A DNA stretch of 64,000 bases from Pseudomonas cuatrocienegasensis (GTDB lineage: Bacteria > Pseudomonadota > Gammaproteobacteria > Pseudomonadales > Pseudomonadaceae), in assembly GCF_900110925.1 (NCBI RefSeq), contig NZ_FOFP01000006.1:194602-258601 (forward strand), written 5' to 3'. The position numbers and the translations under genes were made by a program. Shown here piece after piece: positions 50,180 through 60,154 of this stretch. The notes beneath the pieces are model-generated. The model saw only the letters and a program-made list of their open reading frames with translations. It made no database searches and had not been told where the DNA came from. The number at the start of each line of letters is the position of its first letter. Within the stretch, counting starts at the first letter, position 1.

Positions 50180-51724
50180 TCAATGCGCGGTGCGCCGGGC
50201 GAAATCACCCAGGCGAAAGCCCAGCCCCAGCAACACCGCGAAATAGCTCAACACGCCCAACAGCACCAAGCCTGCCAGGCGCGTCAGGCGCCAGAGCATG
50301 TCGCCCTCGGCCCAGGCCGGCATCCAGTGCAGCGCCAGCAGCAAGCTGGCCACCATAGCAATAAGGGCCAGCAGCAGCTTGCCGACAAACAGCAGCCACC
50401 CCGCCTGGGGCTGGAACATGTTCAGGCGACGCAACTGCCAGTAGAGCAAGCCGGCGTTCAGGCAGGCCGCCAAGCCAATCGACAAGGCCAAGCCGGCATG
50501 GGCCAGCGGGATCACGAAGACGAACAACAGGTTCATCAACTGCGTAGCCGCCAGGGTCACCAGACCGATCTTTACCGGCGTCTTGATGTTCTGCTGGGCA
50601 TAGAAGCCCGGCGCAAGAATCTTCACCAGAATGATCCCCAGCAAACCCACGGAATAGGCAACCAGAGCCTGCTGGGTCATGGCTGCATCATTGGCGGTGA
50701 ACTTGCCGTACTGGAACAGCGACACCGTCAGCGGCTCAGCTAACAATGCCAGCGCCACCGCACACGGCAGCACCAGCAGAAAACACAGACGCAAGCCCCA
50801 ATCGAGCAGGCGCGAGTACTCGGCAGGATCAGCACTGGCGTAGCTCTTCGACAGAGCCGGCAGCAGGATGGTCCCCAGCGCCACCCCAAGCACACCTGAG
50901 GGCAGCTCCATCAGGCGGTCGGCGTAGTACATCCAGGACACCGAACCGGCGACCAGAAAGGAGGCGAACACCGTATTGATGATCAGCGAAATCTGGCTGA
51001 CCGAGACCCCGAAGATCGCCGGCCCCATCTGCCTGAGCACACGCCAGACCCCAGCATCGCGCAGGTTCAGGCGCGGCAGCACAAGCATGCCGATTTTTCT
51101 CAGGTGGGGCAGCTGGTAGAGCAGCTGTAGCAGGCCGCCAACCAGCACGGCCCAGCCCAGGGCCATGATCGGCGGGTCGAAATAGGGTGTGAGGAACAAC
51201 GCGAAGACGATCATGCTGAGGTTCAGCAGGGTCGGCACGAACGCCGGCACCGAAAAACGATTCCAGGTATTGAGCACAGCGCCAGCCAGCGACGACAGCG
51301 AGATCAGCAGAATATAAGGAAAGGTCACGCGCAGCAGATCGGTGGTCAGGGCAAAGCGCTCGACCTCATCGGCGAACCCCGGTGCCGATAGCCACACGAT
51401 CCACGGCGCCGCCAGTACACCCAGCAGCGTGACCACAGCCAAGACCAGGGTCAGCAGACCACTCACATAGGCCACAAAGGTACGAGCCGCCTCATCACCC
51501 TGCTGGGTCTTGTATTCGGCCAGAATCGGCACGAAGGCCTGGGAGAAGGCACCCTCGGCAAAGATCCGACGCAACAGATTGGGCAGTTTGAACGCCACCA
51601 CAAAGGCGTCCGTGGCCACGCCGGCACCAAAGGTGCGAGCAATGATGGTGTCGCGTACAAAACCCAGGACACGCGAGAGCATGGTCATGGAGCCGACCGC
51701 AGCCAGCGACTTGAGCAGATTCAT
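50180..51724 (-). CDS. murJ: Lipid II flippase MurJ
   Basis: A 514-residue inner-membrane protein with 14 helices of the MVF/MurJ family, moving lipid II to the periplasm. Conserved features are [19 protein letters not shown] at helix 1 and [12 protein letters not shown] in loop 2. The start at 51724 is the usual one. It is divergent from rpsT across 195 bases. Confidence 0.96.
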   Translation of the reverse strand: MNLLKSLAAVGSMTMLSRVLGFVRDTIIARTFGAGVATDAFVVAFKLPNLLRRIFAEGAFSQAFVPILAEYKTQQGDEAARTFVAYVSGLLTLVLAVVTLLGVLAAPWIVWLSAPGFADEVERFALTTDLLRVTFPYILLISLSSLAGAVLNTWNRFSVPAFVPTLLNLSMIVFALFLTPYFDPPIMALGWAVLVGGLLQLLYQLPHLRKIGMLVLPRLNLRDAGVWRVLRQMGPAIFGVSVSQISLIINTVFASFLVAGSVSWMYYADRLMELPSGVLGVALGTILLPALSKSYASADPAEYSRLLDWGLRLCFLLVLPCAVALALLAEPLTVSLFQYGKFTANDAAMTQQALVAYSVGLLGIILVKILAPGFYAQQNIKTPVKIGLVTLAATQLMNLLFVFVIPLAHAGLALSIGLAACLNAGLLYWQLRRLNMFQPQAGWLLFVGKLLLALIAMVASLLLALHWMPAWAEGDMLWRLTRLAGLVLLGVLSYFAVLLGLGFRLGDFARRTAH

Positions 51725-51919
51725 GGGATCATTCGGCTTCCGCGAACAGGCGCAGCCGGTTGCAATCAGGCGCTGCGCAAAGGCGAGGAGTGTAACGGCC
51801 CGCCACTGGTCAGGCCAGCACATGCGTAGACCGACAGGCTTGACAGCACGCCCTCATATCGGCATGATTCGCGGCCTTATTCGTTCGTAACCCCCCAGAT
51901 TTTTTCGAGGAGCTTGACG

Positions 51920-52198
51920 GTGGCCAATACACCTTCTGCCAAAAAACGCGCAAAACAGGCTGAGAAGCGTCGTAGCCATAACGCCAGCCTGCGCTCCATG
52001 GTCCGTACCTACATCAAGAACGTGGTCAAGGCTATCGACGCCAAAGACCTGGACCTGGCCAAGAACGCCTACACCCTGGCTGTGCCGGTAATCGACCGTA
52101 TGGCCGATAAAGGCATCATCCACAAGAACAAAGCCGCTCGCCACAAGAGCCGCCTGAACGGCCACATCAAAGCACTCGGCGAAGCCGCTGCTGCCTGA
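51920..52198 (+). CDS. rpsT: 30S ribosomal protein S20
   Basis: 92 residues beginning [20 protein letters not shown] after the initiator, the S20 helix-rich pattern. It starts with GTG at 51920, preceded by GAGGAG at the right distance. Alone on the plus strand, divergent from murJ. Confidence 0.97.
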   Translation: MANTPSAKKRAKQAEKRRSHNASLRSMVRTYIKNVVKAIDAKDLDLAKNAYTLAVPVIDRMADKGIIHKNKAARHKSRLNGHIKALGEAAAA

Positions 52199-52215
52199 TT
52201 GGTTGCTCGTTCTTG

Positions 52216-52246
52216 AAAAACCGACCTCAGGGTCGGTTTTTTATTG
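52216..52246 (+). terminator. rpsT terminator
   Basis: AAAAACCGACCTCAGGGTCGGTTTTTT, stem 8 to 10 bp with T-run, 18 bases past the rpsT stop. Confidence 0.9.
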
Positions 52247-52326
52247 CCTGCCGATAACGCACAGGCGGCAAGATCGGCGCTGCTCAGGCTATGCACCAGC
52301 TCGTATTGCACAGCGTCGCTGCTTCT

Positions 52327-52413
52327 CGTAGGAGCCGCGCCTCGCGGCGAATAGCGACCATTCAGCGGCATGTCAGCTAGCCCAAACGCTTCGCGCCGGG
52401 GCGGCGCTCCTAC
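52327..52413. repeat. REPIN-like palindrome, family A copy 3
   Basis: GTAGGAGCCGCGCCTCGCGG and the inverse CGCCGGGGCGGCGCTCCTAC flank a 40-base spacer. It is related to the copies at 14878 and 16746 in arms but less in spacer. Together with two terminators it accounts for the 315-base gap between rpsT and the next gene; nothing else is seen there. Confidence 0.7.
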
Positions 52414-52467
52414 GGGAGTGCGTGATGGCTTGCATGGGGGTGCAACAGCCAATGGGGACATAGCCAA

Positions 52468-52497
52468 TAAAAAAGGACCGCCGAGGCGATCCTTTTT
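52468..52497 (-). terminator. Terminator of the carboxyspermidine operon
   Basis: On the minus strand AAAAAGGATCGCC-TC-GGCGGTCCTTTTTT, ending 17 bases past the stop codon of the gene at 52514. Confidence 0.85.
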
Positions 52498-52513
52498 CGT
52501 ACAGCAGCGACGC

Positions 52514-53767
52514 TTACAACGCTTGATCCCACGGACGGTCGCCGTGCTCGTCCTTGATCCGGGTAGGCAAGCCCATTACATCAAGAAGCTTGAGGAACGG
52601 CTCGGCCGGCAGTTGCTCGACGTTGACCATACGCTGCGCATCCCACTCGCCACGGGCCACCAGCAGGGCGGCGGCCACCGGCGGTACGCCAGCGGTGTAG
52701 GAGATGCCCTGGCTATCGGTCTCGACGTAAGCGTCCTTGTGGTCGGCAACGTTGTAGATGAACAGCTCGGTCGGCTTGCCGTCCTTGCTGCCCTTGACCA
52801 GATCACCGATGCAGGTCTTGCCGCTGTAGCCCGGCGCCAGCGACGAAGGGTCGGGCAGCACGGCTTTGACTACTTTCAACGGCACCACTTCCACGCCCTC
52901 GGCGGTTTTCACCGGCTGTTCGGAAAGCAGGCCAAGGTTCTTCAGTACGGTAAATACGTTGATGTAGTGATCGCCGAAGCTCATCCAGAAGCGCACGTTG
53001 GGCACATTCAGGTGCTTGGACAACGAGTGCACTTCATCGTGACCGGTCAGGTAGAGGTTCTGCTCACCGACCACCGGCAGGTCATCGGTGCGTTTGACCT
53101 CGAACATCGTGTTGCTGGTCCACTGGCTGTTCTGCCAGCTCCAGACTTGCCCGGTGAACTCACGGAAGTTGATTTCCGGATCGAAATTGGTGGCGAAGTA
53201 CTTGCCGTGGGAACCGGCGTTGACGTCGAGGATATCGATCGACTCGATGCTGTCGAAGTACTGTTGCTGCGCCAGGGCAGCATAGGCATTGACCACGCCC
53301 GGGTCGAAACCGACGCCAAGGATCGCGGTGACGCCCTTCTCCTGGCACTCGGCCAGATGCTTCCACTCGTAGTTGCCGTACCACGGTGGGGTTTCACAAA
53401 TCTTGTTCGGCTCTTCGTGAATCGCGGTGTCCAGGTAGGCCACACCGGTGTCGATGCAGGCGCGCAGCACGGACATGTTGAGGAACGCCGAGCCGACGTT
53501 GATGACGATCTGCGATTCGCTTTCGCGGATCAGGGCCTTGGTCGCTTCAACGTCCAGGGCGTTCAGTGCATAGGCCTTGATTTCACCGGGCTGCTTGAGG
53601 CTGCCCTTGGCCTGTACGCTGTCGATGATGGCCTGGCATTTGGAGATGTTGCGCGACGCGATGGCAATACGACCGAGTTCGTCGTTGTGCTGCGCGCACT
53701 TGTGGGCCACCACCTTGGCGACACCTCCTGCACCAATGATAAGAACGTTCTTCTTCAATTGTTTCAC
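52514..53767 (-). CDS. Carboxy(nor)spermidine dehydrogenase (saccharopine dehydrogenase family)
   Basis: A 417-residue NAD(P)-dependent enzyme with Rossmann start VLIIGAGGVAKVVAHKC and the saccharopine-dehydrogenase fold. Next to a carboxynorspermidine decarboxylase gene, it should condense aspartate semialdehyde with putrescine (or diaminopropane) to carboxyspermidine or carboxynorspermidine. 17 bases lie between it and the decarboxylase gene upstream, so they form one operon. The substrate preference (spermidine or norspermidine) cannot be read from sequence; the presence of speC suggests putrescine. Confidence 0.9.
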   Translation of the reverse strand: MKQLKKNVLIIGAGGVAKVVAHKCAQHNDELGRIAIASRNISKCQAIIDSVQAKGSLKQPGEIKAYALNALDVEATKALIRESESQIVINVGSAFLNMSVLRACIDTGVAYLDTAIHEEPNKICETPPWYGNYEWKHLAECQEKGVTAILGVGFDPGVVNAYAALAQQQYFDSIESIDILDVNAGSHGKYFATNFDPEINFREFTGQVWSWQNSQWTSNTMFEVKRTDDLPVVGEQNLYLTGHDEVHSLSKHLNVPNVRFWMSFGDHYINVFTVLKNLGLLSEQPVKTAEGVEVVPLKVVKAVLPDPSSLAPGYSGKTCIGDLVKGSKDGKPTELFIYNVADHKDAYVETDSQGISYTAGVPPVAAALLVARGEWDAQRMVNVEQLPAEPFLKLLDVMGLPTRIKDEHGDRPWDQAL

Positions 53768-53784
53768 CCCCTTGAACTGCGGCC

Positions 53785-54882
53785 TCAGGAGAGGCTGGAC
53801 AGGTAGTCGTTAAAACCAAACTCGCGAACCACCTCGACGCTGCCGTCGAGTTGCTTCACCACGATGGACGGCATTTTCAAACCGTTGAACCAGTTTTTCT
53901 TGACCATTGTGTAACCCGCTGCGTCGATAAACGACAGACGATCGCCGATGGCCAACGGACGCTCGAATTGGTACTCACCAAAGATATCGCCGGCCAGACA
54001 GGATTTACCGCAGACCATGTAGGTGTGCTCACCCTCGCTGGGCGCCAGCTTGGCGTTGAGGCGGTAGATCAGCAGGTCGAGCATGTGCGCTTCGATGGAG
54101 CTGTCGACCACCGCCAGGTGCTTGCCGTTGTACAGGGTGTCGAGCACGGTGACTTCCAGCGAAGCGCTCAGAGTGATCGCCGCTTCGCCCGGCTCCAGAT
54201 AGATCTGTACGCCGTATTTTTCCGAGAAGGCTTTCAGCCGCGCGCAGAAGGCATCCAGCGGATAGCCCTCACCGGTGAAGTGGATGCCACCTCCAAGACT
54301 GACCCACTCGACCCGGGCAATCAGATGGCCGAAGCGCTCCTCGATGGTGCTCAGCATCTGGTCGAACAGCTCGAAGCTGCCGTTCTCGCAGTTGTTGTGG
54401 AACATAAAGCCGCTGATCTTATCCATCACCGCGGCAACCTTCTCCGGGTCCCACTCGCCCAGGCGGCTGAACGGACGCGCCGGGTCGGCCAGCAGGTAGT
54501 CGGAGCTGCTCACTTGCGGGTTGACCCGCAAGCCGCGGATGGTGCCTTCGGTGCGCTCCGCGAAACGCTCGAGCTGGCCTATGGAGTTGAAGATGATCTT
54601 GTCGCAGTTGGCGACCATCTCGTCGATTTCGTCGTCGGCCCAGGCCACGCTGTAGGCATGGGTTTCGCCGGCGAACTTCTGCCTACCCAGCTTGAGCTCG
54701 TACAGCGACGACGAGGTGGTGCCGTCCATGTACTGCTGCATCAGGTCGAACACCGACCAGGTGGCGAAGCACTTGAGCGCCAGCAGCGCCTTGGCCCCGG
54801 AATGCTCACGCACGTAGGCGATCTTCTCCAGGTTGCCCAAGAGCTTCTGTTTGTCGATGAGGTAGTACGGCGTCTTGATCAT
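53785..54882 (-). CDS. nspC: Carboxy(nor)spermidine decarboxylase
   Basis: A 365-residue fold-III PLP decarboxylase. The PLP lysine is in KALLALKCFATWSVFD, with EPGEAAI and the active-site cysteine in GKSCLAGDIFGEY. It removes CO2 from carboxyspermidine to give spermidine. First gene of the pair. Start at 54882 (MIKTPYYLIDKQKL) is the family N-terminus; the frame is open upstream without similarity. Distinct from speC in this window by its C-terminal motif and size. Confidence 0.92.
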   Translation of the reverse strand: MIKTPYYLIDKQKLLGNLEKIAYVREHSGAKALLALKCFATWSVFDLMQQYMDGTTSSSLYELKLGRQKFAGETHAYSVAWADDEIDEMVANCDKIIFNSIGQLERFAERTEGTIRGLRVNPQVSSSDYLLADPARPFSRLGEWDPEKVAAVMDKISGFMFHNNCENGSFELFDQMLSTIEERFGHLIARVEWVSLGGGIHFTGEGYPLDAFCARLKAFSEKYGVQIYLEPGEAAITLSASLEVTVLDTLYNGKHLAVVDSSIEAHMLDLLIYRLNAKLAPSEGEHTYMVCGKSCLAGDIFGEYQFERPLAIGDRLSFIDAAGYTMVKKNWFNGLKMPSIVVKQLDGSVEVVREFGFNDYLSSLS

Positions 54883-55151
54883 CGGTATGCCCCAAAACTG
54901 GTCGGCCGGTGAGGCGTCAGCTGTAGCTGAGCCCCCTAAAAAATCGGACGCGAATTGTGCCGGCAACCGGCGCAGATCGAAAGAGCAAAGGGGGTATTTC
55001 GTCCGAGATCGGCGCGTTTTCCACCCAGTAATTGCCGGCCAGGGTGCCTGCCTGGGATGACAGCCACATGACGCACGCCGCCCGGTACTCGGGCGAAGCC
55101 GTGCAATGCAGTACAATCGGCGCTTTTCAAATTGAGCGACCGGCCCTTTCG

Positions 55152-56393
55152 ATGATCGATCCCAAGCGCGTACTGCGCGCCCTTGCCGAACACTGGACGT
55201 TACTCGAACCGCTCTGCGAGCGCTTCGACGCCGGTACCCTGAGCCTGATCGAGCTGCGCAACCAACTGGCCGCGCAGTTGCCCGACAGCACCGTGGTGGA
55301 GATCACCGCGCTGCTCGATCAGTGGATCCGCCTGGATATCCTGGTGCCGGTGGCCAAGAGCCCCAACCGCTTCGAGCTGAACGCGCAGATCCACGATTTC
55401 CTCGCTTACCTGCGCCGCGAACACCGCCTGGGCCTGTGCCTGGAAATCGAAGCCTACCTGCGCCACCTGGAGCGTCTGGCTGGTTATATCCAGGACGCAT
55501 TCGAGGTACGCGATGCCCATGACCTGACCCGCCAACTGCGCCTGCTCGACATGCGCGTGCGCGACGTGCTGAAGAAGCTCGGCAATGACGAGCAGGCGCT
55601 GATCGCCGTGGCCGAACGCGCCAAGACCAGCGACCGACAGATCCCCCTGCGCCAGCGCTATGCCGAAGTACTGGCGACCTGGGACGAATACGTCGAGCCG
55701 ATGATCCAGCTGGTCGCCGCCGATGGTGCCTTCGAGCAGGGTGTGTACCGCGTCGAGCACGTCTTGCTGCGCTTGCTCGGCGAGCAGCAGCGCCTCGGCC
55801 AGTTGGTCGACGATGACCTGTTGCTGCGCACCCACGCGCGCATTCTGGAGATGCAGACCAGCGCCCAGTTGACCCTGCGCAAGGCCCGCGAACTGCTGCT
55901 GCCGTTGCGCGAGGAAGCGCGCCGGCACAACGCAGTCACCCGTGGCGCGGCATTGGCCTTGTCGGTGATCCGCAAAAAGGGCCTGGACGCCGTGCCCCAG
56001 GCGGCCCTGCCGCTGTTCAGCCGGCCGCAGAGCACCTTTCTTGGCAGCGCCAGCCAGGTCGAGGCCTATGTCTACGCCCTGGCGCGTTTCGAGGCCAAGC
56101 CCGCGCACTTCCCCAAGGCCAGCGGCAAGCGCACCGGCGACAGCCCACGCGCACCGAAGACCGCGCGGGAAATGCTCGATCGCTGCGAACAGGCCCTGCC
56201 GCTGCCTGACCTGATGACCTGGCTGCTGGAGCAGGAGCCCGAAGGCGCCACCGACGAGTTGCTCTATTGGTTCTCGCGCCTGTCGCGCGATAACCGCTTC
56301 CAGCGTGACCGCCTGGAACGCCGCCAGTACCTGACCCGCGACCACGAAGTCAGCCTGAGCTCCGTTGCCCTGGTGGGCCGCCCCAGTGCCTGA
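55152..56393 (+). CDS. mksF: MksF, kleisin subunit of the MksBEF condensin
   Basis: A 413-residue soluble helical protein at the head of the Mks operon, in the kleisin (MukF-like) position. N-terminal winged-helix-like part (DPKRVLRALAEHWTLLEPLC), long central helices and a C-terminal part binding the ATPase head. It organises chromosome arms together with MksE and MksB. The ATG at 55152 is chosen; upstream codons read through the promoter region. Assignment rests mainly on gene order and size. Confidence 0.85.
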   Translation: MIDPKRVLRALAEHWTLLEPLCERFDAGTLSLIELRNQLAAQLPDSTVVEITALLDQWIRLDILVPVAKSPNRFELNAQIHDFLAYLRREHRLGLCLEIEAYLRHLERLAGYIQDAFEVRDAHDLTRQLRLLDMRVRDVLKKLGNDEQALIAVAERAKTSDRQIPLRQRYAEVLATWDEYVEPMIQLVAADGAFEQGVYRVEHVLLRLLGEQQRLGQLVDDDLLLRTHARILEMQTSAQLTLRKARELLLPLREEARRHNAVTRGAALALSVIRKKGLDAVPQAALPLFSRPQSTFLGSASQVEAYVYALARFEAKPAHFPKASGKRTGDSPRAPKTAREMLDRCEQALPLPDLMTWLLEQEPEGATDELLYWFSRLSRDNRFQRDRLERRQYLTRDHEVSLSSVALVGRPSA

Positions 56394-56401
56394 CCTGCCA
56401 C

Positions 56402-56454
56402 TAGGGTGCGCTCGCACCAAAACTGCCGAAATGGTGCGCATGACGCACCCTACG
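56402..56454. repeat. Family C palindrome inside the mks operon
   Basis: TAGGGTGCGCTCGCACC and the inverse GGTGCGCATGACGCACCCTA fill the 81-base gap between mksF and mksE. Same arms as the copies at 20578-20727 and 29936-29995. A hairpin here may lower or protect downstream transcript. Confidence 0.75.
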
Positions 56455-56474
56455 ATTGCCTGTGAGCATTGCGT

Positions 56475-57170
56475 ATGAACATTGATTTGAAAGAAATGAC
56501 CCAGCTCTCGGCCATCTTCCGTGAGCTGTTCAAGGGCTACCACCTCTCGCGCAGCGAGCCGGAATGCTACGCCCAGCTGACCAGCCAGCAGGACCAATAC
56601 CGCGCGCTGTTCAAGGCCCTCGGCTTCGAGCTGGTATGCGACCCGCGCGGCTTCTATTACTTCGTCCCCGAGCAGATGGGCGCCCAGGTCAACAAGACCG
56701 CCCAGCGCCTGGCGCTGTTCACCTTTATTCTGGTCGAACACCTGGCTGACCAGGGCCGCGACCCGCTGTCGGTACTGGATGGTGGCAGTATCGGCCGTGA
56801 TGAGTTACCGGCGCTGCTCGACAAGTACCGCGACCTGTTTCTACAGGCCGAAGTCACCACCCACGAAGAACTCGAAGACAAGGTCATCCGCCGCCTGACC
56901 CAACTCGGTTTCGCCGAGGACAGCAACGGTGTGTACCGCTTCCTGCCGCCGATGCACCGCTTCCTCGATGTCTGCCTGGCCGTGCAACACGACCGCGACC
57001 TCGCCGCCAGCCTGCACAGCAACAACCTACCACTGCCGGCCCCGGTGCTGATCGACGATGACAGCGGCGACCCGATCATCAGCCTCGACGAAGCCGTCGA
57101 AGAGTCCGAGGACGAGGCCATGGCCCGCGCCCTGGCCGAAGAACGCGCTGCACAGGAGCACGACGTATGA
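56475..57170 (+). CDS. mksE: MksE, KITE subunit of the MksBEF condensin
   Basis: A 231-residue protein with tandem winged-helix features and an acidic C-terminal tail (EESEDEAMARALAEERAAQE). It occupies the MukE position. Start ATG at 56475; TTG at 56469 is less likely. Its stop overlaps the mksB start as ATGA. Confidence 0.85.
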   Translation: MNIDLKEMTQLSAIFRELFKGYHLSRSEPECYAQLTSQQDQYRALFKALGFELVCDPRGFYYFVPEQMGAQVNKTAQRLALFTFILVEHLADQGRDPLSVLDGGSIGRDELPALLDKYRDLFLQAEVTTHEELEDKVIRRLTQLGFAEDSNGVYRFLPPMHRFLDVCLAVQHDRDLAASLHSNNLPLPAPVLIDDDSGDPIISLDEAVEESEDEAMARALAEERAAQEHDV

Positions 57171-59974
57171 GCCAGGAACGCTACGGCATTCGCCGCTTCG
57201 CTCTACTGAACACCGCCGGTTACAGCCTAGGCCTGTTTCCGCTGGAAAACCCGTTGTCGGTATATGGCGCCAACAACCTGGGTAAATCGGCGTCGATCAA
57301 CGCGCTGCAGTTCCCCATCCTCGCGCGCATGTCAGACATGAGCTTCGGCAAGTACAGCCTGGAGCAGTCGCGCAAGTTCTACTTCGCCACCGACACCAGC
57401 TACATCCTCGTGGAAGTCGCCCTGCCCCACGGCCCCCATGTCATCGGCGTGGCCGGACGAGGGCCGGGCGGCGGCTTCGGTCACCAGTTCTTCGCTTACG
57501 CCGGCGAGCTGGACCTGGAGCACTACCAGCAAAACGGCACCTGCCTGCGTCAACGTGAGCTGTTCAACAACCTGGAGCGCGCCGGCATCAAAGCCTTCGA
57601 GCTCAAGCCAGATGAGCTGCGCCGCCTGCTGGTGGGTGGGCACACCAGCATCCCGCTGGACCTGACCCTGATCCCACTGCGCTCGACCAGCGAACAGAGC
57701 CTGAAGACCTTCCGCGCACTGTTTATCAACCTGCTGCACATGCGCGAGATCACTGCCGCCAAGCTCAAGCAGCTGTTCCTCGATGCCTTCGAGCACAGCC
57801 TGCGTTCGGGCAGCGTCGACTATATCGCCGCCACCGAAGAAGCCTTCCGCGACGTGCGCCGCATGGAGCAGGACTACCAGGCGATGGTCACCGCCGGCCC
57901 ATTGATCGAAGCCCTGGCCGGCGGCCTGGCCCAGCGCGATCTGCTGCGTGGGAAGTTACATCGCCTGTCGCCGCTGCTCGACTCACTGCTCGGCACCTGG
58001 CACGACTACGCCGATGCGCGTAAAGAAGAGCTGGTGATCCAGGCCGAGCACTACAAAGGCGAGCAGGACGGCCTGCAGAACGAACAACGCGGCGGCACCG
58101 CCGAGCTGATGCGCCTGGAGCGGGCAATCAGCGAGATCCAGCGCTGGCTGGGTGAACTCTCGGTGCTGAAGAACCGCTTCGCCCTGGTCGATGACGTCAA
58201 GCAACTGGAGGCGCAACTGCTCGCCGCCAAGGATGCTCACGATGAGCTGGCCGGCGCCCTGGCGCAATCGCGGCAGTTCTCCGCCGAAGACCTCGACGAG
58301 CGCCTGCGTGACCTGGACAAGCGCCTGAAATCGGTGAAACAGCAACTCGACCACGCCGACAACAACAGCTACTCGCGCCTGCGTGAAGAATTCAGCCAGG
58401 CCGATGTCGACCGCCTGATGCGCCTGTTCAACGGTCAGCTGTTCAGCCTGCCCCTGGGCGAGAAAGGCATTCAGGTGGCCGACGGCGACACCTGGGTCAA
58501 ATCCCTCGAAGCCATCCTCGATGGCTTTAACGGTGAGCACTTTGAAGTGCCTGGACTGAGCATCGACCTCTCGCATATCGAGCCGCCCGCCCTGCAAGCC
58601 CTGGCCGACCGTGCCGCCCTGCGCGACCAGAAGGATCGCCTGGAGCGTGAATACAAACAGCTCAAGACCCAGCAGGCAGTAGCCGCCGACCGTGCCGCGA
58701 GCAAGGCCCAGGCCGAGCAGCTGTACCAGGCCGTGCTGGATGCACAAAAAGCCCTGGAAGATTTCCGCCGCAGCCAGACCCTGGCGGTCGAGGAAGCTGG
58801 CAAGCTGGAACAACTGGCCCAGCTGGAAGCCGCCCAGGACGACCTGCGCCGCGCCAGCGATGCCTTCACCGAGCGGGTGCAGCAGCTGTCCGCCAAGCTG
58901 CAACTGATCGGCCGGCAGATCGCAGACCTGGAAGCCAAGGAGCGCACCCTCGAAGACGCCCTGCGCCGTCGCCAACTGCTGCCGGCCAACCTGCCGTTCG
59001 GTACACCCTTTATGGAGCCGGTGGATGACTCGCTGGACAACCTGCTGCCGCTGCTCAACGACTACCAGGACGCCTGGCAGGGCCTGCAGCGCGTGGACGG
59101 GCAGATCGAGGCGCTGTACGCCCAGGTGCGCCTCAAGGGTGTAGCCAAGTTCGACAGCGAGGACGACGTCGAGCGCCGCCTGCAGCTGCTGGTCAACGCT
59201 TACGCCCACCGCCAGGACGAAGCCCTGACCCTGGCCAAGGCGCGCCGTGCAGCGGTGACCGACATTGCGCGGACACTGCGCAATATCCGTAGCGACTACG
59301 ACAACCTGGAGCACCAACTGGCGCTGTTCAACCGCGAGATCAACAAGCGTCAGGTCTCCAACCTGGAGAGCTTCCGCATCGTCCTGGCGCCGAACAAGGA
59401 CGCGCTCAAGCACATCGACCAGATCATCCACAGCGCCGGCCAGTACGAAGAAGGCGAAACCCTCTCAGTATTCGACCTGCAACAAAGCAGTGATCAGGAT
59501 GCGAAGAACGAGCAGGCCAAGGACTACCTGTCGCGCCTGGTGGCCGCCAACGGCAACCAGCTGGGCCTCAAGGACCTGTTCGAGCTGGCCTTCGAGATCA
59601 CCAAGGTGCATGGCCAGCCGGTAATCCACACCGACATCGATGGCGCCGCCTCCAACGGCACCACCATGACCATCAAGGCGCTGACCAACATGTACCTGCT
59701 GTTGCACCTGATGGACCGCGAGCAGGCCGGGCGCATTCGCCTGCCCTATTACCTCGACGAGGCGGCGGACATCGACGAACGCAACCAGCAGGCGCTGATC
59801 GAAACCAGTCTGCAGCTCGGCTTTGTGCCGATCCTGGCCTCGGTAAAACCGCAGGTTTCCGCCCACGTGGCCATCGATCTGGAGGGCGGCAGCGGCCCGG
59901 CCGGTATCTACATCGACGAAGCCGACTGGAAATACATCAAGCGCCGCGAGACGGCAGCCGCCGAAACCGTCTAG
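57167..59974 (+). CDS. mksB: MksB, SMC-like ATPase of the MksBEF condensin
   Basis: A 935-residue ATPase with Walker A GANNLGKS (34-41), long coiled-coil arms (about 230-420 and 480-740) around a small hinge, and a C-terminal head with LDEAADID (Asp864-Glu865). The pattern fits MksB of Pseudomonas, smaller than MukB. It compacts DNA with MksE and MksF. No nuclease gene (MksG/JetD) follows, which separates it from the Wadjet plasmid defence operons. Confidence 0.9.
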   Translation: MSQERYGIRRFALLNTAGYSLGLFPLENPLSVYGANNLGKSASINALQFPILARMSDMSFGKYSLEQSRKFYFATDTSYILVEVALPHGPHVIGVAGRGPGGGFGHQFFAYAGELDLEHYQQNGTCLRQRELFNNLERAGIKAFELKPDELRRLLVGGHTSIPLDLTLIPLRSTSEQSLKTFRALFINLLHMREITAAKLKQLFLDAFEHSLRSGSVDYIAATEEAFRDVRRMEQDYQAMVTAGPLIEALAGGLAQRDLLRGKLHRLSPLLDSLLGTWHDYADARKEELVIQAEHYKGEQDGLQNEQRGGTAELMRLERAISEIQRWLGELSVLKNRFALVDDVKQLEAQLLAAKDAHDELAGALAQSRQFSAEDLDERLRDLDKRLKSVKQQLDHADNNSYSRLREEFSQADVDRLMRLFNGQLFSLPLGEKGIQVADGDTWVKSLEAILDGFNGEHFEVPGLSIDLSHIEPPALQALADRAALRDQKDRLEREYKQLKTQQAVAADRAASKAQAEQLYQAVLDAQKALEDFRRSQTLAVEEAGKLEQLAQLEAAQDDLRRASDAFTERVQQLSAKLQLIGRQIADLEAKERTLEDALRRRQLLPANLPFGTPFMEPVDDSLDNLLPLLNDYQDAWQGLQRVDGQIEALYAQVRLKGVAKFDSEDDVERRLQLLVNAYAHRQDEALTLAKARRAAVTDIARTLRNIRSDYDNLEHQLALFNREINKRQVSNLESFRIVLAPNKDALKHIDQIIHSAGQYEEGETLSVFDLQQSSDQDAKNEQAKDYLSRLVAANGNQLGLKDLFELAFEITKVHGQPVIHTDIDGAASNGTTMTIKALTNMYLLLHLMDREQAGRIRLPYYLDEAADIDERNQQALIETSLQLGFVPILASVKPQVSAHVAIDLEGGSGPAGIYIDEADWKYIKRRETAAAETV

Positions 59975-59990
59975 CGGGTAGCATAAAAGA

Positions 59991-60020
59991 CCAGGGCCGC
60001 TAATGCGGCCCTTGGTTTTT
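59991..60020 (+). terminator. mks operon terminator
   Basis: CCAGGGCCGC-TAAT-GCGGCCCTTGG followed by TTTTTCT, 17 bases beyond the mksB stop. Confidence 0.85.
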
Positions 60021-60055
60021 CTGGCTGACTAAAAGCTATGCCTGAGCGAAGGTCT

Positions 60056-60079
60056 GTAGGAGCGAATTTATTCGCGATA
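60056..60079. repeat. Family B REP, single arm
   Basis: GTAGGAGCGAATTTATTCGCGA is identical to the left part of the unit at 101-146; the opposite arm is not clearly preserved here. Confidence 0.65.
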
Positions 60080-60154
60080 CGATCGCGGATAAACGGCCAC
60101 TCCCTCGCACCTATTCAAACCCAATCGGGGTATGCAACAACGCTATCTTGAACG

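Noticed and set aside
55200..56741. Minus-strand open frame across mksF and the start of mksE
   Set aside because: Gln/Ala/Leu-rich shadow spanning an intergenic repeat; the plus-strand genes explain the region.
55152..59974. Wadjet plasmid-defence system
   Set aside because: The three condensin genes are present, but the nuclease subunit expected next to them is missing.
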